DNA of 64,000 bases from Rhizobium indicum (lineage in GTDB: Bacteria; Pseudomonadota; Alphaproteobacteria; Rhizobiales; Rhizobiaceae). The notes under the pieces are model-generated. The model had not been told where the DNA came from and did no database searches. It was given only the letters and a program-made list of their open reading frames with translations. The position numbers and the translations under genes are program-made. Each line of letters begins with the position of its first letter. The stretch's first letter is position 1. The stretch lies in contig NZ_CP054022.1 in NCBI RefSeq assembly GCF_005862305.2, forward strand, positions 930,001 through 994,000, read 5' to 3'. Shown here piece after piece: positions 8,972-17,091 of the stretch.

Positions 8972-9459
8972 TTTCGATCCTGACGTGAGGGTTGATATTC
9001 CGCCCCACTGATGAACTGGTCGAATGCTTCGCACCAGATGACGACCGTATTGTAGTCGCGAACATCGATGCCGGCGGGCATCTCCACGATGAAGCCGTTG
9101 AAAGTCTTCACGTCGCCCACGCGGACCGATTTGTCCTTGACTAGGAGAAAGGCCTCCTTCGTATCGACGAAACGTGAGGCAAGGTAGAGCTTGTAGTCCG
9201 GTCCAGGGGCGAGACGCCCAAGGTGTGCGATCCGATTGCGCGAGACCCGGACTTCGCCTTCGCCCCAATGAAGTAGGTCGCTGCCTTTGAGATTGCGAAC
9301 TAGGGCCCCTACGTAGAGCGTTTCAGTCGCGATCATCTGAAGCGCTGCTGTGTCCGGCCCCCGCGGCGCTGTGAGGACCGGCAGCGTATAGATGCCTCCT
9401 GCAAAGCCTATAGCGAGCATCACGAGATGGGTGGTAATCAGGATGAGCCAACGCCCCAT
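8968..9459 (-). CDS. membrane-anchored DM13-domain protein
   Basis: A 163-residue protein with an N-terminal signal anchor (WLILITTHLVMLAIGFAGG) and a DM13 domain over residues ~60-155. Recognisable features are GPDYKLYLA, VGDVKTFNGFIVEMP and the conserved VVIWCEAFDQFI with the single cysteine characteristic of DM13, a fold proposed to act in electron transfer or redox at the cell surface. It is the middle gene of a redoxin-DM13-MFS operon: three bases after the redoxin stop and a four-base overlap with the transporter. A redox role at the periplasmic face is inferred. Confidence 0.85.
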   Translation of the reverse strand: MGRWLILITTHLVMLAIGFAGGIYTLPVLTAPRGPDTAALQMIATETLYVGALVRNLKGSDLLHWGEGEVRVSRNRIAHLGRLAPGPDYKLYLASRFVDTKEAFLLVKDKSVRVGDVKTFNGFIVEMPAGIDVRDYNTVVIWCEAFDQFISGAEYQPSRQDRK

Positions 9460-9462
9460 TGG

Positions 9463-9933
9463 TTACGCTAGCTCCAGTTCCTTCACGAGTTGGTCCGCGT
9501 CGAGATGGAAGTCCGAGAAAACGATGCGGCCGCCAGCGTCGATAACCGTGAACCAGGGCGTTCCCCGGGTGCGGTAGTCTTCCATGAAGGTGGGAAGCGT
9601 CGCGCTGGCCGGTGGCTCGTCATGACCGAAAGCGACAGGAAGCTCATACTTGAGCTGGTTGACGCGCAATTTCTCGAAGGTGTTCTCATGCGCTCCCTCG
9701 AAGACGGTCTGGATCACAGCAAACCCCACGCCCTTGGAGCTCAATGCATCATGCAACCTTCGCAAAGTCGGAAACCCATCCAAATGGCAGCCACGGCACC
9801 AGTGCTGGAAGGCGAACAAGATCTTCGGGCCGATCCCGACATCCGACAATTTGAGCGGCGCGATGCTTCCTCCATCCTCGCCAATCCATTTCTGCACCCG
9901 CAGTTCAGGCGCTCGTTGTTCGGTCACGCTCAT
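9463..9933 (-). CDS. thioredoxin-fold redoxin (AhpC/TSA-like) with CRGC motif
   Basis: The 156-residue product has a thioredoxin-like fold with the active site WCRGC in HWCRGCHLDGFP, a TPWFTVIDAGGRIVF strand-turn-strand with the cis-proline segment, and no signal peptide, so it is probably cytoplasmic. ATG 9933 follows GGAGG with a five-base gap; an in-frame TTG at 9945 overlaps that site. First gene of the operon with DM13 and MFS genes. Its upstream region holds the same three-block module found before msrB, linking it to the methionine sulfoxide repair genes. Confidence 0.87.
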   Translation of the reverse strand: MSVTEQRAPELRVQKWIGEDGGSIAPLKLSDVGIGPKILFAFQHWCRGCHLDGFPTLRRLHDALSSKGVGFAVIQTVFEGAHENTFEKLRVNQLKYELPVAFGHDEPPASATLPTFMEDYRTRGTPWFTVIDAGGRIVFSDFHLDADQLVKELELA

Positions 9934-10094
9934 CTTATCCTCCAACCCCGACGCAGACGCGCGCTGTATGTATGGTCGAGCGTCGCGATGGCAGGCGAAC
10001 TTCCGACCTTGTTTGCGCCCTGTATCCTGAAGCCTTGATCGATCAGATCGACATTTCTTCCGAACTATACTCAGGATCTAAAGGCTTCGCGTGT

Positions 10095-10156
10095 TAGACT
10101 ATGAAGGTATGCGCGTAGCATTTCCAATAGCGGCGCGACATAGTTTCCATACCTTA
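10095..10156 (-). promoter_or_regulatory. three-block regulatory module upstream of redoxin operon
   Basis: TAGACTAT (10095-10102), TCCAATA (10123-10129) and ATAGTTTCCATA (10140-10151) repeat the msrB upstream module with identical spacing. In addition AAGGTATG (10104-10111) and CATACCTT (10149-10156) form an 8-bp inverted pair, and TATGC-N5-GCATT (10108-10122) is a one-mismatch copy of the dyads at 4462 and 4502. The module lies about 160-220 bp before the redoxin gene. The rest of the 465-bp interval up to 10398 shows no gene. Confidence 0.6.
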
Positions 10157-10398
10157 CCGCCGTTCAGTCCGATCGTAGTAACCTCAGTTTGCATAGGCAT
10201 GTCGACCTCTCGGCAGTAGCGTTGGTAGGGGCGATATCGCCCTGCCCCCGATCTTACACTACCGTTGACAAGCGCCGGCGTCCGCTTGAAATTCGCCGAC
10301 AGGGATGCCGCTGTAATGCTGATGCGAAGCTATCAAAACTATAGCCACAAGGTATTGGGAAATCATGCTAGCCTGACGCTATAGTCACCACACAACAA

Positions 10399-11470
10399 TC
10401 ACGACCTAAAGTGGTCCAACACATTTCCATACTGATAGAGCCTCCGGTATTTCACGTGGTAGGGGGAACAGAAGTAGCGCAACCGTGCATGCGGCTCGGT
10501 GCTCAGTCGCTCTTCCAACGCGGCCGTCAGGCGGGACTTGCCAATCCCAGGCTCCCCCGACAGCATCACCGCCTGGCCTTTTCCTGTGCGAGCCTGCTCC
10601 CAGCGTTGAAGCAGAAGCTCGAGTTCCTCGGATCGCCCCACCAGCGGCGTCGCGATGGCGTGCAGCGCATCGAAGCGTCCCTCGGCATCAGCCTCGCCGG
10701 TGATGCGCCAGGCGGGAACAGGGGCGGCGAAGCCCTTGAGCTGCTGAAAACCGAGGTCGATCATCTCGAACAACCCTGCAACCAGCCGCTGCGTGCTGTC
10801 AGCGATCACGACGGTGCTTGGCTCGGCAAAGGCCTGCAAGCGAGCCGCGAGGTTCGGCGTGTCGCCGACCACGGCCTCTTCCTGCGCTGATCCTTCGCCA
10901 ATGAGGTCGCCAACTAACGACGAGACCGGTGGCGATACCTATCCGGTCTGCCAGCGATTTGCCCAATGGGGACGTCAGGCTGGCAGTCGCTGCCGCTGCC
11001 GCCATACCCGCCCGCACCGCCCGCTCAGCATCGTCTTCATGCGCACTTGGCCAACCGAAATAGGCGAGCACGCCATCACCCATGAGCTTGGCAACGTAAC
11101 CGTCGTACTGTGCAATCTCCGTCGACACCGCACTTTGATAGGCGCGCAGGACGTCGCGCATTTCCTCCGGATCGAGCCTCTGTGACAGCTCGGTCGAACC
11201 TACAAGATCGATGAACACGACGGTCAACTGCCGCCGCTCGGCTTCGACTGGCGAAGGCGCTGGCGCGGACACGGAACTCCCTCGCGGCATCGTGTCCAGT
11301 GCGGCAATTGCAGCCAGAACCCTGCGACGCGGCCCGAGGGGTAACCCCAGCTCTCTCAGGTCTTCTTCACTGAGATGCCGAAGCGCATCAAAATCGACTT
11401 CATTGGCAGTGAACGCCTCTGTGTACTTGTCCCACCCTAGGCGAGCCAGCCATGAGGCGATGTGCGGCAT
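10399..11470 (-). pseudogene. SAM-class III adenylate cyclase-AAA ATPase, frameshifted and truncated
   Basis: The start ATG 11470 follows GGGAGG. The first ~65 residues form a SAM-like domain (IASWLARLGWDKYTEAF...DLRELGLPLGPRRRVL), followed by a class III cyclase domain (VVFIDLVGSTELS, LMGDGVLAYFGWP). The frame breaks after GIATGLVV near 10912-10916, where one extra base is present; the next frame continues GDLIGEGSAQEEAVVGDTPN and an AAA domain with Walker A GEPGIGKSRL. The match ends at CSPYH, after which unrelated codons reach a stop at 10399. Family members normally continue with several hundred residues of ATPase and TPR sequence, so the gene is dead twice over. Confidence 0.85.
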
Positions 11471-11579
11471 GACAACCACCTCCCTGGGAGACAGAATACC
11501 ACAACGGTGGTTGCACAGCACACAAGCGCCATGGAAGTGTACGTCGTTGCGGTGATCGTCGGGACCGAGCAGAAGAAGG

Positions 11580-11689
11580 ATTCGACATCTCCAGCGCCTT
11601 GTCGCGTGTCGACGTCAGGATCACAAAGTGCGGCGCTTCGGCCCCATCTCGGTGAACTGGCGACGGAACACGTCGATGTCGATGTGCAT
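11580..11689 (-). pseudogene. remnant of DUF900-type alpha/beta hydrolase
   Basis: One frame reads MHIDIDVFRRQFTEMGPK and the neighbouring frame continues APHFVILTSTRDKALEMS. Together these match the DUF900 segment DVDVFRSQIEDMG...FTLFVSRDDKALAFS seen in the intact gene at 57968-59302. Only about 35 codons with one frameshift remain. The rest of the 363-bp gap between the two cyclase genes (11471-11833) has no recognisable gene. Confidence 0.5.
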
Positions 11690-11833
11690 AACCGCGCCGG
11701 AAGAGCGAAATCCGCTTCAAGCAAGAAACGCGCCGGTCGATGAAGGCTGGCTCCCCGACAGGTGCAGTTGGCGAACCGAGCAAGATTTCAGAAGGCTGAT
11801 CGCTGCTCAACTGCGTGAGGTCCACCTACCCGT

Positions 11834-13639
11834 TCAACCCCTCAATCGGTTCGTGCCACCATTTGATCTTCCGCTTCTCGTTCCGACCTTCCAAGCAGGT
11901 ATTTGCTCGTCGAAACCTTTGAGCTGCCGCGGGCCGAGAGCGACCAATAAAATTTCTCCACGCACGGATTGCGCTACAGCGTGATCGACGAGGATTTGCT
12001 GATCGGCGGCGGATGAACAGAGTCGCGATGCCAGGTTCACGACATGTCCGATCGCGGTGTAGTCAACACGGGCTTCGTAACCAATTCGGCCGACTGTCGC
12101 CCAGCCCATCGCCAGTCCTATGCCGAAGCCAATCGCATGACCGCGCAGACGCCATTCGGCGATTAGGCGCTGGATGGCATCCTGCATGTCGATCGCCATC
12201 TCAACAGCACGAAGCGCCGGGTCTGCGCACGGTACCGGGGCGTTGACGAGCACCATCAAACCGTCTGCCGCGAAGTTGGTCAGCGTGGCCTCGTAGTGTG
12301 TAATGATCGCGCCGAGCGCCTCATAGTACTCGCGCAAGACCTGCATGATCTCCTCGGGTTCGGCGTGCGCCGAAAAAGCGGTGAAGCCACGTAAATCGCA
12401 GAATACAGCGACGACTTCCGCGCGCTGTCCGGCGAGCACACTCTCGTCGCCGGACTTTTCGACGAGTTCCGCGACCTGAGGTGCGAGAAAACGCTTCAGC
12501 CGTGCAATTCGCTCTGAACGATCCCGCGATACGGCGAGTTCTTGCGCCATTTCATTGAACCGGTCCGCCAGCCGTTCGAATTCGTCTCCTGTGACGATGT
12601 CGATCCGGTGCTCGAACTGTCCAGCACCGATTTTTTCGGTGCCTTCCTCCAGCAGGCGGATTGGCTCGGTCATCCGCCTAGCAAGCCAGTAGGCAAGCGC
12701 CGATGCGAAGATGGCGGCGGCGAGCAGCAGGCCACCCGTTCGCCACAATGACGCATACAGCGGTGCGAAAGCCTCGGCCTGCGCCTGCTCCACGAACACG
12801 GTCCAACCGAGATTGGGGATCGCCGCCATGGCGGTCACAACCGGTTCGTTCTCGGCGTTGCGGGCCGTGGTCGCCTCTCCCCCGGCGGCGGCGATCTCGT
12901 CCCGCAATCTGGTGAGGGCCGCCGCTGTCTTCTCGTCCGTGCCCTGCAACACCTTACTGATGTCGGGGTGGGCGATGAGCCGGCCGGTCCGATCGAGAAC
13001 AAACGCCCGGCCACGACTACCGACTCGAATTTCCGAAACAACCGTCCAGACAAGCTTCAGGTTGATTTCGGCGGCGACGATGCCACTTGCCTTACGGTTT
13101 CCGGCCATGGCCATGGTCATGAACGGTTCGGAGCCGTCGCGAAAAGTGACTGGCCCAAACCATGTGCCGCTCGAGCGAACTCCCACGACGGCAGGATCGC
13201 CAGAGCGATCCGATCCGCCTTCCATCCTGTTCAAGTCGATACGGGAGACATGCAGCCGTTCAACACCGACATCGTCAACAAGGGTGATGCTGACGATCGC
13301 CGGGGCTTGGCGCATCACCCGCAGTGCATCGAGCCGATGCTGTCCCTCGGCATCAGCGGTCCAGGCTTGCTGGACCGTCCAACCCAGTTGATCCTTGATT
13401 CCGTCGAGAAAGCTCTGAATTTTGCCGGCCGCCGATGTGGCCTCCACCCGCAATAGAGTGCTGAGCATTGCACGCTGGTCGCGATAGCCGAACCAGGCGT
13501 CGCCGATGCCGCTAACAGCCAGCGGAACAATGACCGCAGCGAAGAAGGCGAGGAAGTACTTCCGGAACAGCGATCGGCGCATCGGGGCGGCTTGAAGCTG
13601 GACCGAACGCCGCACACCATCCTCACTCGATGACTTCAT
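11834..13639 (-). CDS. Cache-HAMP class III adenylate/guanylate cyclase
   Basis: The 601-residue receptor has a membrane helix at ~25-48, a periplasmic Cache-like sensor to ~305 (RVGSRGRAFVLDRTGRLIAHPD), a second helix, HAMP (TEPIRLLEEGTEKIGAGQFEHRI) and a C-terminal class III cyclase domain. Metal and catalytic motifs are CDLRGFTAFSA and the GRIGYEARVDYTAIGHVVNLASRL stretch. The usual GDG at the second metal loop reads AADGLMVL, keeping the acidic residue. It overlaps the upstream binding-protein gene by 17 bp, so both are probably one operon in which the binding protein and receptor serve one signal. The product would be cAMP or cGMP. Confidence 0.93.
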   Translation of the reverse strand: MKSSSEDGVRRSVQLQAAPMRRSLFRKYFLAFFAAVIVPLAVSGIGDAWFGYRDQRAMLSTLLRVEATSAAGKIQSFLDGIKDQLGWTVQQAWTADAEGQHRLDALRVMRQAPAIVSITLVDDVGVERLHVSRIDLNRMEGGSDRSGDPAVVGVRSSGTWFGPVTFRDGSEPFMTMAMAGNRKASGIVAAEINLKLVWTVVSEIRVGSRGRAFVLDRTGRLIAHPDISKVLQGTDEKTAAALTRLRDEIAAAGGEATTARNAENEPVVTAMAAIPNLGWTVFVEQAQAEAFAPLYASLWRTGGLLLAAAIFASALAYWLARRMTEPIRLLEEGTEKIGAGQFEHRIDIVTGDEFERLADRFNEMAQELAVSRDRSERIARLKRFLAPQVAELVEKSGDESVLAGQRAEVVAVFCDLRGFTAFSAHAEPEEIMQVLREYYEALGAIITHYEATLTNFAADGLMVLVNAPVPCADPALRAVEMAIDMQDAIQRLIAEWRLRGHAIGFGIGLAMGWATVGRIGYEARVDYTAIGHVVNLASRLCSSAADQQILVDHAVAQSVRGEILLVALGPRQLKGFDEQIPAWKVGTRSGRSNGGTNRLRG

Positions 13640-14621
13640 CAGCCATCAGCAAAACCGTCTGCGGCAGCTCGATCCCGAGTGCATTTGCCGTCTTCAGATT
13701 GACCGACAAGTCGAACTTCGTCGGCTGCTCGATCGGCAACTCCCCTGGCTTGGTTCCTTTCAAAATGCGATCGACATAATAGGCGAGCCGATGTTGCATT
13801 ACACCATAGTCCGCCGAATAGGCCATCAGGCAGCCGTCTGCGACGTACCACAAGCCCCAAGCCATGATCGGCATGTGATGCTCGATCGCCAAGGCGGCGA
13901 TTCGTGACGACTGGTCGGCCAACATGATGTCGGGAAGCACCAGGGCAGCCTGAGCGCCATCGGCCTTCATGCGCGAGAAGGCAGCATCGAGTTCGCCCGG
14001 CTCGCTGACTTGCTGGAGGCTCAAAGCCACTCCGAGGTGGCGGGCAGCTTGCTTGGTGTCCGTTTCGAAAGGGAGATATGACACCACCGGGTTTGCCAGC
14101 ACGCCGACATTGACAAGCCCCGGTATGGCCTCCATCAAAAGCTGCAGCCGTTTGGCGGCTAGTTCGGTGGCGTAATAAGTGACGCCCGTGAGATTGCCCC
14201 CAGGTTTTGCGAGGCTTCTCGCCAAGCCTGCCGCAACTGGGTCACCGCTGATGATGGTCACGATTGGAATCGCATCGGTCGCTGCTTGGGCGGCATGCGC
14301 CGCCGGCTGAGACGATGTCACGATCACATCCACGGGGAGTTGCACCAGGTCCCTCGCCGCGGCCGCAAGCCGACTGTCTTGCTTACTCGCGCTCCGGCAC
14401 TCGAAGCTAAGTTCGTGCAGCGTGTAGCCCAGGTCGTGAAGTCCTTGCATGAACATTCCGAACTCACTGGTTTCGCTCACATACGGCATAGCGCACGGCC
14501 ACCAGGCGAGAAGGCCGATTCGTGGCGTCTCAGCCGACGTCTGCTGCGCGGCGGCGATGGCAGGAAAGCTCAGCGTCAGCGCGACTGCAAGCTTGAGGAA
14601 GGGACGTCGTTTCGGTTTCAT
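13623..14621 (-). CDS. ABC-type substrate-binding protein (ABC_sub_bind family)
   Basis: A 332-residue periplasmic protein of the PF04392 family: RIGLLAWWPCAMP at the N-terminus, the DVIVTSSQPAAHAAQAAT and IVTIISGDPVAAGLARSLA segments, and a C-terminal LSVNLKTANALGIELPQTVL that is nearly invariant in the family. The start at 14621 follows GAGGGG and opens a signal peptide (FLKLAVALTLSFPAIAAAQ). No permease or ATPase gene is near. Instead it overlaps a Cache-HAMP cyclase gene, so a sensory rather than transport role is likely. Confidence 0.9.
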   Translation of the reverse strand: MKPKRRPFLKLAVALTLSFPAIAAAQQTSAETPRIGLLAWWPCAMPYVSETSEFGMFMQGLHDLGYTLHELSFECRSASKQDSRLAAAARDLVQLPVDVIVTSSQPAAHAAQAATDAIPIVTIISGDPVAAGLARSLAKPGGNLTGVTYYATELAAKRLQLLMEAIPGLVNVGVLANPVVSYLPFETDTKQAARHLGVALSLQQVSEPGELDAAFSRMKADGAQAALVLPDIMLADQSSRIAALAIEHHMPIMAWGLWYVADGCLMAYSADYGVMQHRLAYYVDRILKGTKPGELPIEQPTKFDLSVNLKTANALGIELPQTVLLMADEVIE

Positions 14622-15146
14622 CCGAACACCCCTCGCTGACCCACGGCACAGAACGGGTCGGCTAATTGCTGCAAACTCACATTTCGATGCGCCCCTTCTC
14701 CTGAAGGAGCGACCGACAAACAAGCCAAGATATTCAGTCGATGAAAGTATAGTTGATATTGGCGCGGATTGGTAGCGCGGGCAGCCTAGTTGGCATTCCG
14801 TAAGATCTGTTGATTCTCATTGCGATAAGAAGAAAAGGCGATGCGGCCGCCTGCCGACAATTTGGGTAAGGGAGACCGGTCGAAATGCCGGCTGACAGCT
14901 CGAAGTTCCATCATGGCGTACGCTCAGCCGATTATCGGGGAAAAGCGCACTGATGCCAAACCTCGCCTCGTCCGAGGCGAGGTCATTGCTTCTGCATTAA
15001 TTGGCAACGAGACGTGCTGGCCGAGGCGGATGCGTGGTCGGCTTTCTCTTCCACGGGGCCAGGACGGATGGCATGCCCGCTTCGAGACAGGCCGCCACGA
15101 GCTAAAGAGAGATGTATCCTGGGATGGTGCGCATTGATCGGCAGCC
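14622..15146. other. intergenic region without a convincing gene
   Basis: About 525 bp lie between the binding-protein gene and the hsp20 fragment. A rightward 98-codon open frame (14841-15137) has no ribosome site and unnatural composition, so I do not call it. The stretch contains the perfect palindrome listed at 14961-14982. Confidence 0.5.
14961..14982. repeat. 22-bp perfect palindrome
   Basis: CCTCGCCTCG-TC-CGAGGCGAGG forms a perfect 10-bp inverted repeat with a two-base centre. It has no adjacent T-run and is not close to a start codon. It could be a protein-binding dyad or an end of a lost element. Confidence 0.5.
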
Positions 15147-15263
15147 CTACTTTCGATATTCGATGGCCTGCAGGCGCTGCTGCGCGTTGGTCAAGAGATT
15201 GAAGACACGGTCGAAGCCGATGCTGGACCGATAAATCGGTGCGAAGTCGAAGTCGTTTCTCAT
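15147..15263 (-). pseudogene. truncated Hsp20/IbpA-type small heat-shock protein
   Basis: Thirty-eight codons start at ATG 15263 behind GGAGG and encode MRNDFDFAPIYRSSIGFDRV then FNLLTNAQ, the conserved N-terminus of rhizobial small heat-shock proteins (MR..DF.PLYRS.VGFDRLF..L..AQ). The alpha-crystallin domain is missing: the frame stops soon after, and the neighbouring frame has only a faint P.NIE trace. The holdase is therefore lost, while its leader with an apparent RNA thermometer is intact. Confidence 0.65.
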
Positions 15264-15347
15264 ACCAAATCCTCCGTAAAGCGAGATGGAATGGAGACGC
15301 GGAATCTGGCGTCTCCGGGTTGCTGTCGGCCCCATCGGGCGACCGAC
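15264..15347 (-). promoter_or_regulatory. ROSE-like RNA thermometer in hsp20 leader
   Basis: Read on the minus strand, the leader holds a 5-bp stem GTCGG/CCGAC with inner pairs (15325-15347), a perfect 8-bp hairpin GGAGACGC/GCGTCTCC (15293-15316), and finally TCGCT opposite AGGAG of the ribosome site (15269-15284). U[U/C]GCU pairing with the Shine-Dalgarno sequence is the hallmark of ROSE elements, which block translation at low temperature and melt on heating. Several hairpins before a small heat-shock start codon is the usual architecture. Confidence 0.6.
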
Positions 15348-15505
15348 GCAAAATGATCTGGTCTCGAGCGTTTTTTGATTCAAGAAGCGCATCAAAAAAA
15401 TTGAGCGTCGCGCTTCGAACCTCTTGAATGCTGTTTCGTTGAAACAATCTCTTTTCCACCTGGAGATTTTCGCTCCGTTAGCTGGAAGTTTTTAGGAGAC
15501 GCAAG

Positions 15506-15832
15506 ATGAAAACAAAAGGCTCTGACCACACCAATCCTCACAACGCCGTCGACGCGATATCCGCGTCGCACATTCTTCACCTGCACCGACACTTCGACCA
15601 CCCGGAGGAGGTCGTCTCCGCGCGGCTTTCGAAAGACGAGAAACGAGCAATTCTCGCTTCATGGGCTTCTGACCTTCACGCGGTCGAATCTTTGCCGGAA
15701 CTGCGCCATCCGCCGGGCGTCCCTCATCCAGTTCGATACAGGGACATTGTCGACGCACTGAAGAAGCTCGACGAGTGGCTAGACGAGGGCTCGCAGACGC
15801 AGCCCTCGCGCCGTCCGGTTTTACTTGGATAA
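15506..15832 (+). CDS. conserved rhizobial hypothetical protein, 108 aa
   Basis: No function is recognised. The protein is soluble and has the core SHILHLHRHFDHPEEVV, LSKDEKRAILASWASDLHAV and a C-terminal YRDIVDALKKLDEWL, a pattern I associate with small rhizobial proteins that often sit near stress genes. The start follows AGGAG. Downstream, 13 bp away, lies another small gene of the same direction, so the two probably form an operon. No signal peptide or membrane segment is present. Confidence 0.75.
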   Translation: MKTKGSDHTNPHNAVDAISASHILHLHRHFDHPEEVVSARLSKDEKRAILASWASDLHAVESLPELRHPPGVPHPVRYRDIVDALKKLDEWLDEGSQTQPSRRPVLLG

Positions 15833-15845
15833 GCGGAGGCCGAAC

Positions 15846-16145
15846 ATGAAAGTCCGGCAACCCCAACCTCGGAGTGTCACCACTACCCACGATCCCGTGC
15901 CACAGCGGCTCTTGGTGATTTCGCGCTATGTGGAGAACATCCGCCGCCTTGCACGGCTGGCGGACCGCATCGGGCGCAGCGAACTCGGCACGGCAATGAT
16001 GGAGGTGGCAGGCTGTATGGAAAGGATGTCCAACGACATCGCTGTGAGCGCAACCGGCGCGGTCATCTTGCGGCGGGCCGCGAGGCTTGTTGGTACCGTC
16101 GAGGGTCTTCTGGAGAGGCAGGCGAAGCTTGCAGTGCTGCATTAG
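15846..16145 (+). CDS. small hypothetical protein, helical
   Basis: A 99-residue basic protein with long helical segments (LLVISRYVENIRRLARLADR, TAMMEVAGCMERMSNDIA, VILRRAARLVGTVEGLLERQ) and no known motif. ATG 15846 follows GGAGG with a seven-base gap; an in-frame TTG at 15825 would overlap the upstream gene. It is second in an apparent operon with the 15506 gene. Its 3' end overlaps a short frame on the opposite strand. Confidence 0.65.
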   Translation: MKVRQPQPRSVTTTHDPVPQRLLVISRYVENIRRLARLADRIGRSELGTAMMEVAGCMERMSNDIAVSATGAVILRRAARLVGTVEGLLERQAKLAVLH

Positions 16146-16263
16146 GTCTGTTCCAATCCAGATCGACTTTTCCGCGAACTGAGCGAATCCGCTTGAGGAC
16201 GGCCTGCCGCTCCGCGGGCGGAAGTTCGAGGAGGACGGGCCGATTGAAATCATGCTTCGTCAT
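16063..16263 (-). CDS. possible small hypothetical protein
   Basis: A 66-codon frame starts with ATG overlapping the stop of the 16260-16442 gene (ATGA) and reads MTKHDFNRPVLLELPPAERQ, then AVLKRIRSVRGKVDLDWNRP. The coupling and plausible composition argue for a gene. The 83-bp overlap with the convergent gene ending at 16145 and the lack of any recognised family argue against it. Confidence 0.35.
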   Translation of the reverse strand: MTKHDFNRPVLLELPPAERQAVLKRIRSVRGKVDLDWNRPNAALQASPASPEDPRRYQQASRPAAR

Positions 16264-16442
16264 TGCTTGGCATGATGGTCGCCGCGGTCGCCTTCGCCCC
16301 GCTTCGCTTCGGTCTTGGACTTGTGTCGCTTGTCCGCGGAAAGAGAACGGCCGACATCCGTCGATTCCTTGAACTGCCCCTGCTTGTCGCGGCGCACGAA
16401 GCGCTTGTCCGTTCTCGTTTCGATCAGTTCGCGTTTGGTCAT
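16260..16442 (-). CDS. small conserved hypothetical protein, 60 aa, basic
   Basis: The product is hydrophilic and highly charged (TKRELIETRTDKRFVRRDKQ, GQFKESTDVGRSL, then KTEAKRGEGDRGDH), a type of disordered stress-associated protein found across rhizobia. ATG 16442 sits behind GAGGAG. A GGAAT-N18-TT sequence, one mismatch from the EcfG consensus, lies upstream. Function unknown. Confidence 0.75.
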   Translation of the reverse strand: MTKRELIETRTDKRFVRRDKQGQFKESTDVGRSLSADKRHKSKTEAKRGEGDRGDHHAKQ

Positions 16443-16502
16443 GACTTTCTCCTCTGTCAAAGAATTGGAAACGCACAAGATTCCAAAATGTTGCGTCTGT
16501 TT

Positions 16503-16889
16503 TTACCTTGAGCTGCCGGCACGATACGACGACCCGCGCGGCATCAGCTCGCGGACGTGTGACGACAGGAGTCCGAGGTCATACGGCTTAGGGAGAAATC
16601 GCGCGCCCGCTGGCAGGGCGTCTGCGCCGACGTGGTATCTGCCCGAGGTTATAAGAATGCCGATCTCCGGATAGACGCCTGCCACGAGCTTCGCCAGGTC
16701 TACGCCCGTCAGGCCACCGGGCATGTCCACGTCGGTGAAGACGACATCGATCTCCCGGCTCGACAGGATGCCAACCGCTTCGAGGACGGAGCCCGCCTCA
16801 TAGACCACGTAGCCGTCGTCTTCGAGGACGTCGACAGCGACGAAGCGAATGAGCGCTTCATCGTCCACTACCAGGACTGCTTTCTGCAT
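16503..16889 (-). CDS. single-domain response regulator
   Basis: A receiver domain only (128 residues): acidic pair VVDDEALIR, phosphoacceptor Asp in VVFTDVDMPGG, the ITSGR switch position and KPYDLGLL with the conserved lysine. There is no output domain, so it would act by protein contact or as a phosphate sink. The start at 16889 follows GGAGAGG; an earlier in-frame start at 16934 has no ribosome site. It is divergent from another single-domain receiver gene at 17092. No kinase is adjacent. Confidence 0.92.
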   Translation of the reverse strand: MQKAVLVVDDEALIRFVAVDVLEDDGYVVYEAGSVLEAVGILSSREIDVVFTDVDMPGGLTGVDLAKLVAGVYPEIGILITSGRYHVGADALPAGARFLPKPYDLGLLSSHVRELMPRGSSYRAGSSR

Positions 16890-17091
16890 GGAGCCGCCTC
16901 TCCTACCTCTGTAACGGACATGATTCAGCGACAACGAAAGTCAACGGCGGATAGATAAGAAAATGCTAATAAAGTAGTAGATACCCACGAAGTTTTGATT
17001 GACGGCCACTCCGAACGGATCTTCGGACTTCAGTCGGAAGTGACAGGCACGGTCGTTTTCGATACTCTTGCGCTGCCCCAGAAGGAGAAAT

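Noticed and set aside
14841..15137. 98-codon rightward frame
   Set aside because: No ribosome site, no homology pattern, and it runs through the 22-bp palindrome.
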